Shown here: positions 22,739-35,524 of the stretch, one piece after another
Layout of the letters: each line of letters starts with the position of its first letter
Numbering within the stretch: the first letter of the stretch is position 1
Source: Chrysaora quinquecirrha
Lineage: Eukaryota > Cnidaria > Scyphozoa > Semaeostomeae > Pelagiidae
DNA length: 64,000 bases
NCBI GenBank assembly: GCA_014526335.1
Contig: JACTAT010000274.1
Coordinates: forward strand, 81,495-145,494
Direction of reading: 5' to 3'
Notes under the pieces: generated by a model
Databases searched by the model: none
Seen by the model: the letters and a program-made list of their open reading frames with translations, nothing else
Told to the model about the DNA's origin: nothing
Program-made: the position numbers and the translations under genes

Positions 22739-25700
22739 CTGAATTTTGAGTAATCACAGCAAAACAGAAGGTCAGAAATTCTGTTATAAAAAGTAACGGG
22801 AGGGTTGTAAATTTACATAAAACAGTCTGCATTATGTTGTCATGAGACGAATCTAACTATAAAGTGAAAAACTTTCATCAAAGCTCATAAACTGACTCCA
22901 CTGTTTAGCAGTGAATTATTACGAAATTCAGAAAATGAAACGAATTATGCAGGCATGATGTACTTGCTTTCAAGTGTTGTTGATCTTCACAACAGAGAAC
23001 GGAAGAATGCTAAAGTAAGCAAAATTGGCATTGTTATTTGATGGACTGCCAAATTGAATAAGGAGCAACCAAGCGGGATGCCAAGTTCTACAGTTCTCCA
23101 CACAGTTCTCCCCACAGTTCTCCATCTTCAAATGTAAATATCTCCTCGTTGCTTGAAAGACTGCACTTGTAACTTTGTAATTCTGTATTATTTCATGTCT
23201 ACTTTAAGATTTTCAACAGAGTTCGACTGCCAATGCATGGCAAAGTATATTTCTCACAGTTCTCCACCTGTTTTTAAAGATAGGTTTTCACCAGCTGTAT
23301 TGTTTACTTACTACAGAGAGTGGAGAACTGTCAGAAAACGAACTCAGAAGGAATGACAAAAGGAAAATTATTTTATAACATGAAATACCCCAGAAATGTA
23401 TTTTCGGATAGCGAGAAGTATGGGAAAATTATTTGGACTTGAGTTATTCCACTTTTATGCGGTAGAAAATGATGGAGAACTGTCAGTTTCTTAGATTTCA
23501 AGCTCTCTCCTCCGCAGCGGCAGACGCATCGCTTGAATTGTGGTCTACAGAACGGTTCTAAAGATACATTTGAATGATAAAGGTATTGCTTCTGCAGCTG
23601 AAAATGTGTATCGTTGCCTCTTATGATTTTGCGATGTTGGAAAGTGAATTACGGCCTTTTCAAAGGATTCCTTCACTTTTCAATGAATTTTCACATTTTG
23701 CAAAATTTTGGCCCTGACCCCAAAGCCCCCAAAATATAAAGTCATTCCTCCTATTTACAATAAACATCACTTGAGCCTTTTGAGTCTTTCCATTCTTGAG
23801 AAAAACACAATTTTAGATTTCTGCTCTTGCTCAGACTGTCTGAATATTGAGTAATCACAGCAAAACAGAAGGTCAGAAATTCTGTTATAAAAAGTAACGG
23901 GAGGGTTGTAAATTTACATAAAACAGTCTGCATTATGTTGTCATGAGACGAATCTAACTATAAAGTGAAAAACTTTCATCAAAGCTCATAAACTGACTCC
24001 ACTGTTTAGCAGTGAATTATTACGAAATTCAGAAAATGAAACGAATTATGCAGGCATGATGTACTTGCTTTCAAGTGTTGTTGATCTTCACAACAGAGAA
24101 CGGAAGAATGCTAAAGTAAGCATAATTGGCATTGTTATTTGATGGACTGCCAAATTGAATAAGGAGCAACCAAGCGGGATGCCAAGTTCTACAGTTCTCC
24201 ACACAGTTCTCCCCACAGTTCTCCATCTTCAAATGTAAATATCTCCTCGTTGCTTGAAAGACTGCACTTGTAACTTTGTAATTCTGTATTATTTCATGTC
24301 TACTTTAAGATTTTCAACAGAGCTCGACTGCCAATGCATGGCAAAGTATATTTCTCACAGTTCTCCACCTGTTTTTAAAGATAGGTTTTCACCAGCTGTA
24401 TTGTTTACTTACTACAGAGAGTGGAGAACTGTCAGAAAACGAACTCAGAAGGAATGCCAAAAAGGGAAAATTATTTTATAACATGAAATACCCCTAGAAA
24501 TGTATTTTCGGATAGCGAGAAGTATGGGAAAATTATTTGGACTTGAGTTATTCCACTTTTATGCGGTAGAAAATGATGGAGAACTGTCAGTTTCTTAGAT
24601 TTCAAGATCTCTCCTCCGCAGCGGCAGACGCATCGCTTGAATTGTGGTCTACAGAACGGTTCTAAAGATACATTTGAATGATAAAGGTATTGCTTCTGCA
24701 GCTGAAAAATGTGTATCGTTGCCTCTTATGATTTTGCGATGTTGGAAAGTGAATTACGGCCTTTTTCAAAGGATTCCTTCACTTTTCAATGAATTTTCAC
24801 ATTTTGCAAAATTTTGGCCCTGACCCCCAAAGCCCCCCAAAATATAAAGTCATTCCTCCTTTTTACAATAAACATCACTTGAGCCTTTTGAGTCTTTCCA
24901 TTCTTGAGAAAAACACAATTTTAGATTTCTGCTCTTGCTCAGACTGTCTGAATTTTGAGTAATCACAGCAAAACAGAAGGTCAGAAATTCTGTTATAAAA
25001 AGTAACGGGAGGGTTGTAAATTTACATAAAACAGTCTGCATTATGTTGTCATGAGACGAATCTAACTATAAAGTGAAAAACTTTCATCAAAGCTCATAAA
25101 CTGACTCCACTGTTTAGCAGTGAATTATTACGAAATTCAGAAAATGAAACGAATTATGCAGGCATGATGTACTTGCTTTCAAGTGTTGTTGATCTTCACA
25201 ACAGAGAACGGAAGAATGCTAAAGTAAGCAAAATTGGCATTGTTATTTGATGGACTGCCAAATTGAATAAGGAGCAACCAAGCGGGATGCCAAGTTCTAC
25301 AGTTCTCCACACAGTTCTCCCCACAGTTCTCCATCTTCAAATGTAAATATCTCCTCGTTGCTTGAAAGACTGCACTTGTAACTTTGTAATTCTGTATTAT
25401 TTCATGTCTACTTTAAGATTTTCAACAGAGTTCGACTGCCAATGCATGGCAAAGTATATTTCTCACAGTTCTCCACCTGTTTTTAAAGATAGGTTTTCAC
25501 CAGCTGTATTGTTTACTTACTACAGAGAGTGGAGAACTGTCAGAAAACGAACTCAGAAGGAATGACAAAAAGGGAAAATTATTTTATAACATGAAATACC
25601 CCCAGAAATGTATTTTCGGATAGCGAGAAGTATGGGAAAATTATTTGGACTTGAGTTATTCCACTTTTATGCGGTAGAAAATGATGGAGAACTGTCAGTT

Positions 25701-28700
25701 TCTTAGATTTCAAGCTCTCTCCTCCGCAGCGGCAGACGCATCGCTTGAATTGTGGTCTACAGAACGGTTCTAAAGATACATTTGAATGATAAAGGTATTG
25801 CTTCTGCAGCTGAAAATGTGTATCGTTGCCTCTTATGATTTTGCGATGTTGGAAAGTGAATTACGGCCTTTTCAAAGGATTCCTTCACTTTTCAATGAAT
25901 TTTCACATTTTGCAAAATTTTGGCCCTGACCCCAAAGCCCCCAAAATATAAAGTCATTCCTCCTATTTACAATAAACATCACTTGAGCCTTTTGAGTCTT
26001 TCCATTCTTGAGAAAAACACAATTTTAGATTTCTGCTCTTGCTCAGACTGTCTGAATATTGAGTAATCACAGCAAAACAGAAGGTCAGAAATTCTGTTAT
26101 AAAAAGTAACGGGAGGGTTGTAAATTTACATAAAACAGTCTGCATTATGTTGTCATGAGACGAATCTAACTATAAAGTGAAAAACTTTCATCAAAGCTCA
26201 TAAACTGACTCCACTGTTTAGCAGTGAATTATTACGAAATTCAGAAAATGAAACGAATTATGCAGGCATGATGTACTTGCTTTCAAGTGTTGTTGATCTT
26301 CACAACAGAGAACGGAAGAATGCTAAAGTAAGCATAATTGGCATTGTTATTTGATGGACTGCCAAATTGAATAAGGAGCAACCAAGCGGGATGCCAAGTT
26401 CTACAGTTCTCCACACAGTTCTCCCCACAGTTCTCCATCTTCAAATGTAAATATCTCCTCGTTGCTTGAAAGACTGCACTTGTAACTTTGTAATTCTGTA
26501 TTATTTCATGTCTACTTTAAGATTTTCAACAGAGCTCGACTGCCAATGCATGGCAAAGTATATTTCTCACAGTTCTCCACCTGTTTTTAAAGATAGGTTT
26601 TCACCAGCTGTATTGTTTACTTACTACAGAGAGTGGAGAACTGTCAGAAAACGAACTCAGAAGGAATGCCAAAAAGGGAAAATTATTTTATAACATGAAA
26701 TACCCCTAGAAATGTATTTTCGGATAGCGAGAAGTATGGGAAAATTATTTGGACTTGAGTTATTCCACTTTTATGCGGTAGAAAATGATGGAGAACTGTC
26801 AGTTTCTTAGATTTCAAGATCTCTCCTCCGCAGCGGCAGACGCATCGCTTGAATTGTGGTCTACAGAACGGTTCTAAAGATACATTTGAATGATAAAGGT
26901 ATTGCTTCTGCAGCTGAAAAATGTGTATCGTTGCCTCTTATGATTTTGCGATGTTGGAAAGTGAATTACGGCCTTTTTCAAAGGATTCCTTCACTTTTCA
27001 ATGAATTTTCACATTTTGCAAAATTTTGGCCCTGACCCCCAAAGCCCCCCAAAATATAAAGTCATTCCTCCTTTTTACAATAAACATCACTTGAGCCTTT
27101 TGAGTCTTTCCATTCTTGAGAAAAACACAATTTTAGATTTCTGCTCTTGCTCAGACTGTCTGAATTTTGAGTAATCACAGCAAAACAGAAGGTCAGAAAT
27201 TCTGTTATAAAAAGTAACGGGAGGGTTGTAAATTTACATAAAACAGTCTGCATTATGTTGTCATGAGACGAATCTAACTATAAAGTGAAAAACTTTCATC
27301 AAAGCTCATAAACTGACTCCACTGTTTAGCAGTGAATTATTACGAAATTCAGAAAATGAAACGAATTATGCAGGCATGATGTACTTGCTTTCAAGTGTTG
27401 TTGATCTTCACAACAGAGAACGGAAGAATGCTAAAGTAAGCATAATTGGCATTGTTATTTGATGGACTGCCAAATTGAATAAGGAGCAACCAAGCGGGAT
27501 GCCAAGTTCTACAGTTCTCCACACAGTTCTCCCCACAGTTCTCCATCTTCAAATGTAAATATCTCCTCGTTGCTTGAAAGACTGCACTTGTAACTTTGTA
27601 ATTCTGTATTATTTCATGTCTACTTTAAGATTTTCAACAGAGTTCGACTGCCAATGCATGGCAAAGTATATTTCTCACAGTTCTCCACCTGTTTTTAAAG
27701 ATAGGTTTTCACCAGCTGTATTGTTTACTTACTACAGAGAGTGGAGAACTGTCAGAAAACGAACTCAGAAGGAATGACAAAAAGGGAAAATTATTTTATA
27801 ACATGAAATACCCCAAGAAATGTATTTTCGGATAGCGAGAAGTATGGGAAAATTATTTGGACTTGAGTTATTCCACTTTTATGCGGTAGAAAATGATGGA
27901 GAACTGTCAGTTTCTTAGATTTCAAGCTCTCTCCTCCGCAGCGGCAGACGCATCGCTTGAAATGTGGTCTACAGAACGGTTCTAAAGATACATTTGAATG
28001 ATAAAGGTATTGCTTCTGCAGCTGAAAAATGTGTATCGTTGCCTCTTATGATTTTGCGATGTTGGAAAGTGAATTACGGCCTTTTCAAAGGATTCCTTCA
28101 CTTTTCAATGAATTTTCACATTTTGCAAAATTTTGGCCCTGACCCCAAAGCCCCCAAAATATAAAGTCATTCCTCCTATTTACAATAAACATCACTTGAG
28201 CCTTTTGAGTCTTTCCATTCTTGAGAAAAACACAATTTTAGATTTCTGCTCTTGCTCAGACTGTCTGAATTTTGAGTAATCACAGCAAAACAGAAGGTCA
28301 GAAATTCTGTTATAAAAAGTAACGGAGGGTTGTAAATTTACATAAAACAGTCTGCATTATGTTGTCATGAGACGAATCTAACTATAAAGTGAAAACTTTC
28401 ATCAAAGCTCATAAACTGACTCCACTGTTTAGCAGTGAATTATTACGAAATTCAGAAAATGAAACGAATTATGCAGGCATGATGTACTTGCTTTCAAGTG
28501 TTGTTGATCTTCACAACAGAGAACGGAAGAATGCTAAAGTAAGCATAATTGGCATTGTTATTTGATGGACTGCCAAATTGAATAAGGAGCAACCAAGCGG
28601 GATGCCAAGTTCTACAGTTCTCCACACAGTTCTCCCCACAGTTCTCCATCTTCAAATGTAAATATCTCCTCGTTGCTTGAAAGACTGCACTTGTAACTTT

Positions 28701-31577
28701 GTAATTCTGTATTATTTCATGTCTACTTTAAGATTTTCAACAGAGTTCGACTGCCAATGCATGGCAAAGTATATTTCTCACAGTTCTCCACCTGTTTTTA
28801 AAGATAGGTTTTCACCAGCTGTATTGTTTACTTACTACAGAGAGTGGAGAACTGTCAGAAAACGAACTCAGAAGGAATGCCAAAAAGGGAAAATTATTTT
28901 ATAACATGAAATACCCCTAGAAATGTATTTTCGGATAGCGAGAAGTATGGGAAAATTATTTGGACTTGAGTTATTCCACTTTTATGCGGTAGAAAATGAT
29001 GGAGAACTGTCAGTTTCTTAGATTTCAAGATCTCTCCTCCGCAGCGGCAGACGCATCGCTTGAATTGTGGTCTACAGAACGGTTCTAAAGATACATTTGA
29101 ATGATAAAGGTATTGCTTCTGCAGCTGAAAAATGTGTATCGTTGCCTCTTATGATTTTGCGATGTTGGAAAGTGAATTACGGCCTTTTTCAAAGGATTCC
29201 TTCACTTTTCAATGAATTTTCACATTTTGCAAAATTTTGGCCCTGACCCCCAAAGCCCCCCAAAATATAAAGTCATTCCTCCTATTTACAATAAACATCA
29301 CTTGAGCCTTTTGAGTCTTTCCATTCTTGAGAAAAACACAATTTTAGATTTCTGCTCTTGCTCAGACTGTCTGAATTTTGAGTAATCACAGCAAAACAGA
29401 AGGTCAGAAATTCTGTTATAAAAAGTAACGGGAGGGTTGTAAATTTACATAAAACAGTCTGCATTATGTTGTCATGAGACGAATCTAACTATAAAGTGAA
29501 AAACTTTCATCAAAGCTCATAAACTGACTCCACTGTTTAGCAGTGAATTATTACGAAATTCAGAAAATGAAACGAATTATGCAGGCATGATGTACTTGCT
29601 TTCAAGTGTTGTTGATCTTCACAACAGAGAACGGAAGAATGCTAAAGTAAGCATAATTGGCATTGTTATTTGATGGACTGCCAAATTGAATAAGGAGCAA
29701 CCAAGCGGGATGCCAAGTTCTACAGTTCTCCACACAGTTCTCCCCACAGTTCTCCATCTTCAAATGTAAATATCTCCTCGTTGCTTGAAAGACTGCACTT
29801 GTAACTTTGTAATTCTGTATTATTTCATGTCTACTTTAAGATTTTCAACAGAGTTCGACTGCCAATGCATGGCAAAGTATATTTCTCACAGTTCTCCACC
29901 TGTTTTTAAAGATAGGTTTTCACCAGCTGTATTGTTTACTTACTACAGAGAGTGGAGAACTGTCAGAAAACGAACTCAGAAGGAATGACAAAAAGGGAAA
30001 ATTATTTTATAACATGAAATACCCCAAGAAATGTATTTTCGGATAGCGAGAAGTATGGGAAAATTATTTGGACTTGAGTTATTCCACTTTTATGCGGTAG
30101 AAAATGATGGAGAACTGTCAGTTTCTTAGATTTCAAGCTCTCTCCTCCGCAGCGGCAGACGCATCGCTTGAAATGTGGTCTACAGAACGGTTCTAAAGAT
30201 ACATTTGAATGATAAAGGTATTGCTTCTGCAGCTGAAAAATGTGTATCGTTGCCTCTTATGATTTTGCGATGTTGGAAAGTGAATTACGGCCTTTTTCAA
30301 AGGATTCCTTCACTTTTCAATGAATTTTTACATTTTGCAAAATTTTGGCCCTGACCCCCAAAGCCCCCCAAAATATAAAGTCATTCCTCCTATTTACAAT
30401 AAACATCACTTGAGCCTTTTGAGTCTTTCCATTCTTGAGAAAAACACAATTTTAGATTTCTGCTCTTGCTCAGACTGTCTGAATTTTGAGTAATCACAGC
30501 AAAACAGAAGGTCAGAAATTCTGTTATAAAAAGTAACGGGAGGGTTGTAAATTTACATAAAACAGTCTGCATTATGTTGTCATGAGACGAATCTAACTAT
30601 AAAGTGAAAACTTTCATCAAAGCTCATAAACTGACTCCACTGTTTAGCAGTGAATTATTACGAAATTCAGAAAATGAAACGAATTATGCAGGCATGATGT
30701 ACTTGCTTTCAAGTGTTGTTGATCTTCACAACAGAGAACGGAAGAATGCTAAAGTAAGCATAATTGGCATTGTTATTTGATGGACTGCCAAATTGAATAA
30801 GGAGCAACCAAGCGGGATGCCAAGTTCTACAGTTCTCCACACAGTTCTCCCCACAGTTCTCCATCTTCAAATGTAAATATCTCCTCGTTGCTTGAAAGAC
30901 TGCACTTGTAACTTTGTAATTCTGTATTATTTCATGTCTACTTTAAGATTTTCAACAGAGTTCGACTGCCAATGCATGGCAAAGTATATTTCTCACAGTT
31001 CTCCACCTGTTTTTAAAGATAGGTTTTCACCAGCTGTATTGTTTACTTACTACAGAGAGTGGAGAACTGTCAGAAAACGAACTCAGAAGGAATGACAAAA
31101 GGAAAATTATTTTATAACATGAAATACCCCAGAAATGTATTTTCGGATAGCGAGAAGTATGGGAAAATTATTTGGACTTGAGTTATTCCACTTTTATGCG
31201 GTAGAAAATGATGGAGAACTGTCAGTTTCTTAGATTTCAAGCTCTCTCCTCCGCAGCGGCAGACGCATCGCTTGAATTGTGGTCTACAGAACGGTTCTAA
31301 AGATACATTTGAATGATAAAGGTATTGCTTCTGCAGCTGAAAAATGTGTATCGTTGCCTCTTATGATTTTGCGATGTTGGAAAGTGAATTACGGCCTTTT
31401 TCAAAGGATTCCTTCACTTTTCAATGAATTTTCACATTTTGCAAAATTTTGGCCCTGACCCCCAAAGCCCCCCAAAATATAAAGTCATTCCTCCTATTTA
31501 CAATAAACATCACTTGAGCCTTTTGAGTCTTTCCATTCTTGAGAAAAACACAATTTTAGATTTCTGCTCTTGCTCAG
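22739..31577. repeat. Tandem array of eight ~1.1 kb units
   Basis: Units start at 22739, 23840, 24948, 26052, 27160, 28265, 29371 and 30479 (lengths 1099-1108). Each begins CTGAATTTTGAGTAATCACA or the AT variant and ends TTGCTCTTGCTCAG-like sequence, followed by a short ACTGT junction. Units carry four CAGTTCTCC motifs and two GGAGAACTG motifs in opposite orientation. Units 1+2 and 3+4 share diagnostic variants (TGAATATTGAG at 23840 and 26052; CTTTTTACAA at ~24855 and ~27067), giving a ~2.2 kb higher-order period. The repeated 60-75 codon frames on both strands are products of array homogeneity; no protein is claimed. Confidence 0.95.
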
Positions 31578-31811
31578 ACAATCCTCGTCAAAAATATTGG
31601 GGACAGTATGTTATAAGTATGTTTTACCTTAAAAACCCCGTCCCATTACAACATATTTGGGTAATAAGACCCCCCTCCCCCCCGAATCAATGTTGGGACC
31701 ACTGTCAACATCGATTTCACCAACATTGAGTCGGGGGGAAGGGGGTATGCGTCTTTAGAGCGAGAATTTTACAAAAGTTTGAAGTGTCCCAGCCTTTTTG
31801 GCGAGGATTGT
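31578..31811. mobile_element. 234-bp MITE, right boundary of the 1.1 kb array
   Basis: Same sequence as 22506-22738 in the same orientation. It starts right after the last unit (...GCTCAG then ACAATCCTCG) and ends GAGGATTGT at 31811. Confidence 0.85.
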
Positions 31812-32009
31812 AGATTTATAACATGATTATGCATTTATGGACCAAATAGGTTGTAAGTGGCATATCAAAGGGGGGAGAGGAGATTAACCTCAGTTGAGCC
31901 AATGGCACAACTCCAAAAAAATATGCAAAAACATTTTTGCCCAGAAATGTTGTTTGCAATTTACATAGAGATATCGTAGAGCAACATTTTCAACAAAAAA
32001 GGTGAGACA

Positions 32010-32200
32010 GCTACTATTGAATTTATATCTCTTAGTAGTCTTGTTCCTGATTATCTCTCAACATGGTTCACCAGAAACTCTAAGCGTAACTATTAACATT
32101 AGAAATGCCGGAACTGAGTTGCTTCTATCATTCATGAGAGCTAGTAATGGGCAGAAAACGTTTGGAATCTGGAATCAACATGCCCGCAAACCTCCTCTCA
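32010..32200 (+). pseudogene. LINE ORF2 tail fragment
   Basis: One frame reads SLSSLVPDYLSTWFTRNSK ... NIRNAGTELLL ... SNGQKTFGIWN, with frame changes. This is the pattern of the last block of CR1/L2-like LINE ORF2 proteins (LVPxYL, then RN, then GQKxF, then WN). The overlapping longer frame with a hydrophobic start is probably a shadow, not a secreted protein. Confidence 0.6.
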
Positions 32201-32426
32201 ACCCTCTTTTAAAAACAAGATCAATAGTAATCAGTGGTAAATTGATATATAATATTATTAATGTTATTTATTATATTGTCCTGAATTCACTGTGAATTAG
32301 TGAAAATCAGTTTAACCGACGCGGCTACTTTACATAAAAATTTCTAAATGGAAAAAAGAACATTATTGTGTCCTCAACTATGACCTTCTTCTTTGAGCTG
32401 CTAGACAAAACCAGCTTGTTTCTTTT

Positions 32427-32848
32427 GAACTGTTAGAAAACGAGCTTAGAAAGTATGATTATTGTCTAGTAAGAAGTATGAAAAATTATTTGAACGCTGT
32501 CAGTTTCTTAGATCTCAAGCTCTGTTCTCCGAAGCGGCAGAAGTCGCTTGAATTCTGCGCCATAGACAGGTTCTAAGGGTAGATTTGAAGGAGAAAGGTT
32601 CTGCAGCTCAGAAATGTGTAACATCGTCCTCTTCTGTTTTTTTTTTCGAGGTTAAAAATGAATTACGGCCTTTTTTAAATGAATTTTCTCACTTGAGATG
32701 AATTTTCACAATTTGTAAAATTTTTGCCATGAACTTTTGCTCCCAAAAATATAGAATCATTCCTCATATTTACAAAAAACATCACTTCAGTCTCAAGTCT
32801 CTCAACTTTTGACAAAACGCGAAGTTCCCTTTCTGCTCTTGCTCAGAC
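32427..32848. repeat. Old diverged partial copy of the 1.1 kb unit
   Basis: Matches the second half of the array unit at clearly lower identity: GAACTGTTAGAAAACGAGCT, then CTCCGAAGCGGCAGA, then TCTGCTCTTGCTCAGAC. It is followed by a diverged copy of the boundary MITE (32849-32930 and 33506-33627). Confidence 0.75.
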
Positions 32849-33627
32849 CAAATATATTAGAGAAACTATGTTATACATATTTATGGTTTACCTTAAAAAA
32901 AATCCGGTCCCATCATTATACAGAGAGTCCAGAAAAAAAGGAACCCGATAAAGAAACCTTTGTACCAAATTCACAATTTAATTTTTGAGCATGAAATTTG
33001 GTACTCATGGTTTTGAAGGAATGAGAATTATGCTGACATCACTTTGTAATGTTTTACTTGATGAGTAACACTAGCAAGAAACAAAACTTTTGATACAGTA
33101 CTTTTTTGGTTAACAAAAAGAACAGTCAAATGTGTACTTCAAAAAAGCAAAACTCGCTAGAAACAATATATTGTACATTTTTTTCGGTCTAAATCAATCA
33201 TTTTCCAAACCTTTGGACTAAAGTAACCAATGCTTGTATCCAAAAAATCTTGCTGCAACTTTTCCCAGCAACAGAAAATCTTCAATTGCATGAGATGTGC
33301 ATAAAGTTTGTATACATGCTTTATTTATCAATAGAATTCATTACAGCATATGTTCGTGAAGATGAAATATGAAAAATTATCCTTTTACTCGCATAAAAGT
33401 GTATGTGCGCAGTAAGCATTATGACAAAATTTTATTGGCCTTGAAGTTACGGTTCGCAAAGAAAAACAATTTCTAAAGCGGGCTCCTTTTTTTCGGAACA
33501 CCCTGTGTATTAGGGTAGTCCCCTCACCCCTGACACAATCTTCGTACCACTGAAAACATCGATTTCGCTGAGTCGGGGGAATGGGATATGCATCTTTTGG
33601 CGGCCCAGCATTTTTGGTGAGGATTGT
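32849..33627. mobile_element. Diverged copy of the array-boundary MITE, split by an insertion
   Basis: The left part (ATATATTAGAGAAACTATGT ... CCGGTCCCAT) and right part (ATCGATTTCGCTGAGTCGGG ... GGTGAGGATTGT) match the 233-bp MITE. They are separated by the mariner-like insertion at 32931-33505. This shows that the unit-MITE association is older than the array. Confidence 0.7.
32931..33505. mobile_element. Mariner-type MITE with TA flank
   Basis: The left end, CAGAGAGTCCAGAAAAAAAG, and the right end, read on the other strand as CAGGGTGTTCCGAAAAAAAG, form an imperfect TIR. TA flanks the left side (32929-32930); the right side is slightly altered. No transposase frame is visible. Confidence 0.6.
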
Positions 33628-33867
33628 AGAATTTTAGAAAAACTTTAACAATCACTGAAAAGGTGTGTTAGTAGCAAATTCAAAGCAGCCTTTTACATTC
33701 ATATAGCAATTATACAACAGTTCTGCTTTATGCAAAATTATAAATCGTTTTAAATAAAAACTAATTTATCTTTTAATATCTGAGAGGCTCCTGGAATATT
33801 TAGAAGCCAAGCAACATTTTTCTGAAGTTGAAAACTGTTGTAGGATATTGCACGAAAAGAAGTGGTA

Positions 33868-35524
33868 TTACGATAGACTTTGCCTTGCGTAACAGGAAGA
33901 GCATAGGTCATTCAACTCTATGGTTCCATAAAACTTACATCCATTAGTTTTGCACATTTGGCTGCGAGAAGGGTTAACTGAAAAAACATTATCTGATTCA
34001 ATATTCATTTTTTCAAGTTTATGAATAGCAGTCATGTCGTCAGACATTAAGCTCGCTTGGCCTTTTCCACTGAAATGTGAAATCTCTGAGTGTGCTGTAG
34101 GTTCGCGCGGTATTTTGGCGAATTTCGGTTCAAAAGGAGGCATTTTTTCGGGCAGTTCCCTTTGCGGTGCATTAAATGGTTGAGGAAATGATTCTCCTAA
34201 ACTTGGATAAGGTGCAGTGGGTAACATTCGCTGGTTATTTCCAAATTTCGAAAATTCCGTAAAATGCCTATGGTTGCGCCGGGAAAATGAATCAGGAGCT
34301 GTAGACGGCCTTGAACTATCATCAACGGTGATTATGTCAGAAAAGGAAATCAAATCAATTTCTCCACTAACAGCCTTTTCAGTAGATCTTTGCTCTGTTT
34401 TCGATGCCAGCGGATCCAGATCACGACCTTTCATTATTTGCGTAGATCTTTCTTCTGTCAAGGATGGCAAATTATTACGCATCTCTTTAACAGAGTAATC
34501 TAGTTGCATTTTGTAACATCCAGAACACAAGTAATTATTAATTTCTGAACCAAAAAAGTTGCAGCTACGGTTAATGCATTTTCTGTCCTTAGATACACCT
34601 TTTTCAGGCATTATTCCACTGTTTATCCTTTGTTTAGATGATTCAATGTAATTCTTTATCATATTGTTATAGTATTTTGGTCTGTTTTGCAGATCTAGCT
34701 TTGCACAAAATAAGCTTGCAGAAGTTTGCTTCTTAACGAATTGCTTTAAAGGATGAGCATGTCCAGCAACTAATGTTGATATGTTTTCAAGTGCTTTAGT
34801 GACAGTGGGCCTGCTTTCCCTGCCTTGTTTATCAGGAACAGCAACAACTCTGTTGTTCAGCTTAACTACGTCTAAGTACATTGAAATAACTGATTGTTTA
34901 TCGCTGTTTGTGAAATCAGGAAGCCTTAATTTTTCAGAGTCTAGTTCAGTTAAAGCCCAGTTTGATCCTGGATCTGTTAAAAATTGAATAGGCAAAAGCT
35001 GTAGATTTTGATTAACAAGTGGAATATTTGAGCATAGTTTCTTTTTATTCAAATCTAAGTCTTCACCATCAGCTGGAACGAGGGCAGCAAAATGAGCTGA
35101 ATCATAACCGAGAATCAATGGGTATTTGCAGCAACTTTTTGGATCGCATTCAATCGGTAAATAAATCCCACCGAAGTTAATTGGCTGCAAAGGTTCTCCA
35201 TTAATATCACGCAGCATTGTGTCAGCCAAAACTATGATAGGACGTCTCAACACGTGGGCCAGAGCGAACACATGAAACTCTTCCAAGCTTTCGAAGCTGC
35301 TGGGTTGTGACGACTTGTCAGATGTTAAAGAATCAGTCATGTCAAGATTTGACATGGAAGCTTGCGAATACTTCAAGCTGATTTTTCTTGCTGGTTTTGG
35401 AAAACCAGATCTTGGTTTCTCGGAAGCTAACTGCACTATATCTTGCCACTCAGTTTCCCATTCTACTCTTGAGAAACACAGTCCACCTGCTTCCATATTC
35501 AACAGCCACTGGTGATACATCCAT
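33868..35524 (-). CDS. OTUD7: OTUD7 (Cezanne-like) deubiquitinase, 3-prime coding exon
   Basis: The exon starts after a good acceptor (TTCTTCTTTTGCAG, read on the minus strand) and joins the exon at 36250-36442 in frame across a split Arg codon. It begins WMYHQWLLNMEAGG and continues with SLEEFHVFALAHVLRRP, FGGIYLPIE and YDSAHFAALV; the His is the predicted OTU catalytic His. A Ser-rich linker follows. Two A20-type zinc fingers (CX4CX11CX2C) lie at about residues 314-335 and 521-542 of the exon, the second at the extreme C-terminus. The protein ends at TAA 33868-33870. OTUD7 enzymes cleave ubiquitin chains (Lys11 preference in vertebrate Cezanne) and damp NF-kB signalling. The A20 fingers would bind ubiquitin. 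The N-terminal part (UBA region) is not located in this window. Confidence 0.92.

Noticed and set aside
22644..30572. Repeated 60-75 codon frames in each 1.1 kb unit on both strands
   Set aside because: They are conserved only because the units are nearly identical. One unit (~28.3 kb) lost the frame through a deletion, and the sequences resemble no protein family.
32002..32295. Secreted or membrane protein with a hydrophobic N-terminus
   Set aside because: An alternative frame over the same bases matches a LINE ORF2 tail; the hydrophobic frame is likely a shadow.
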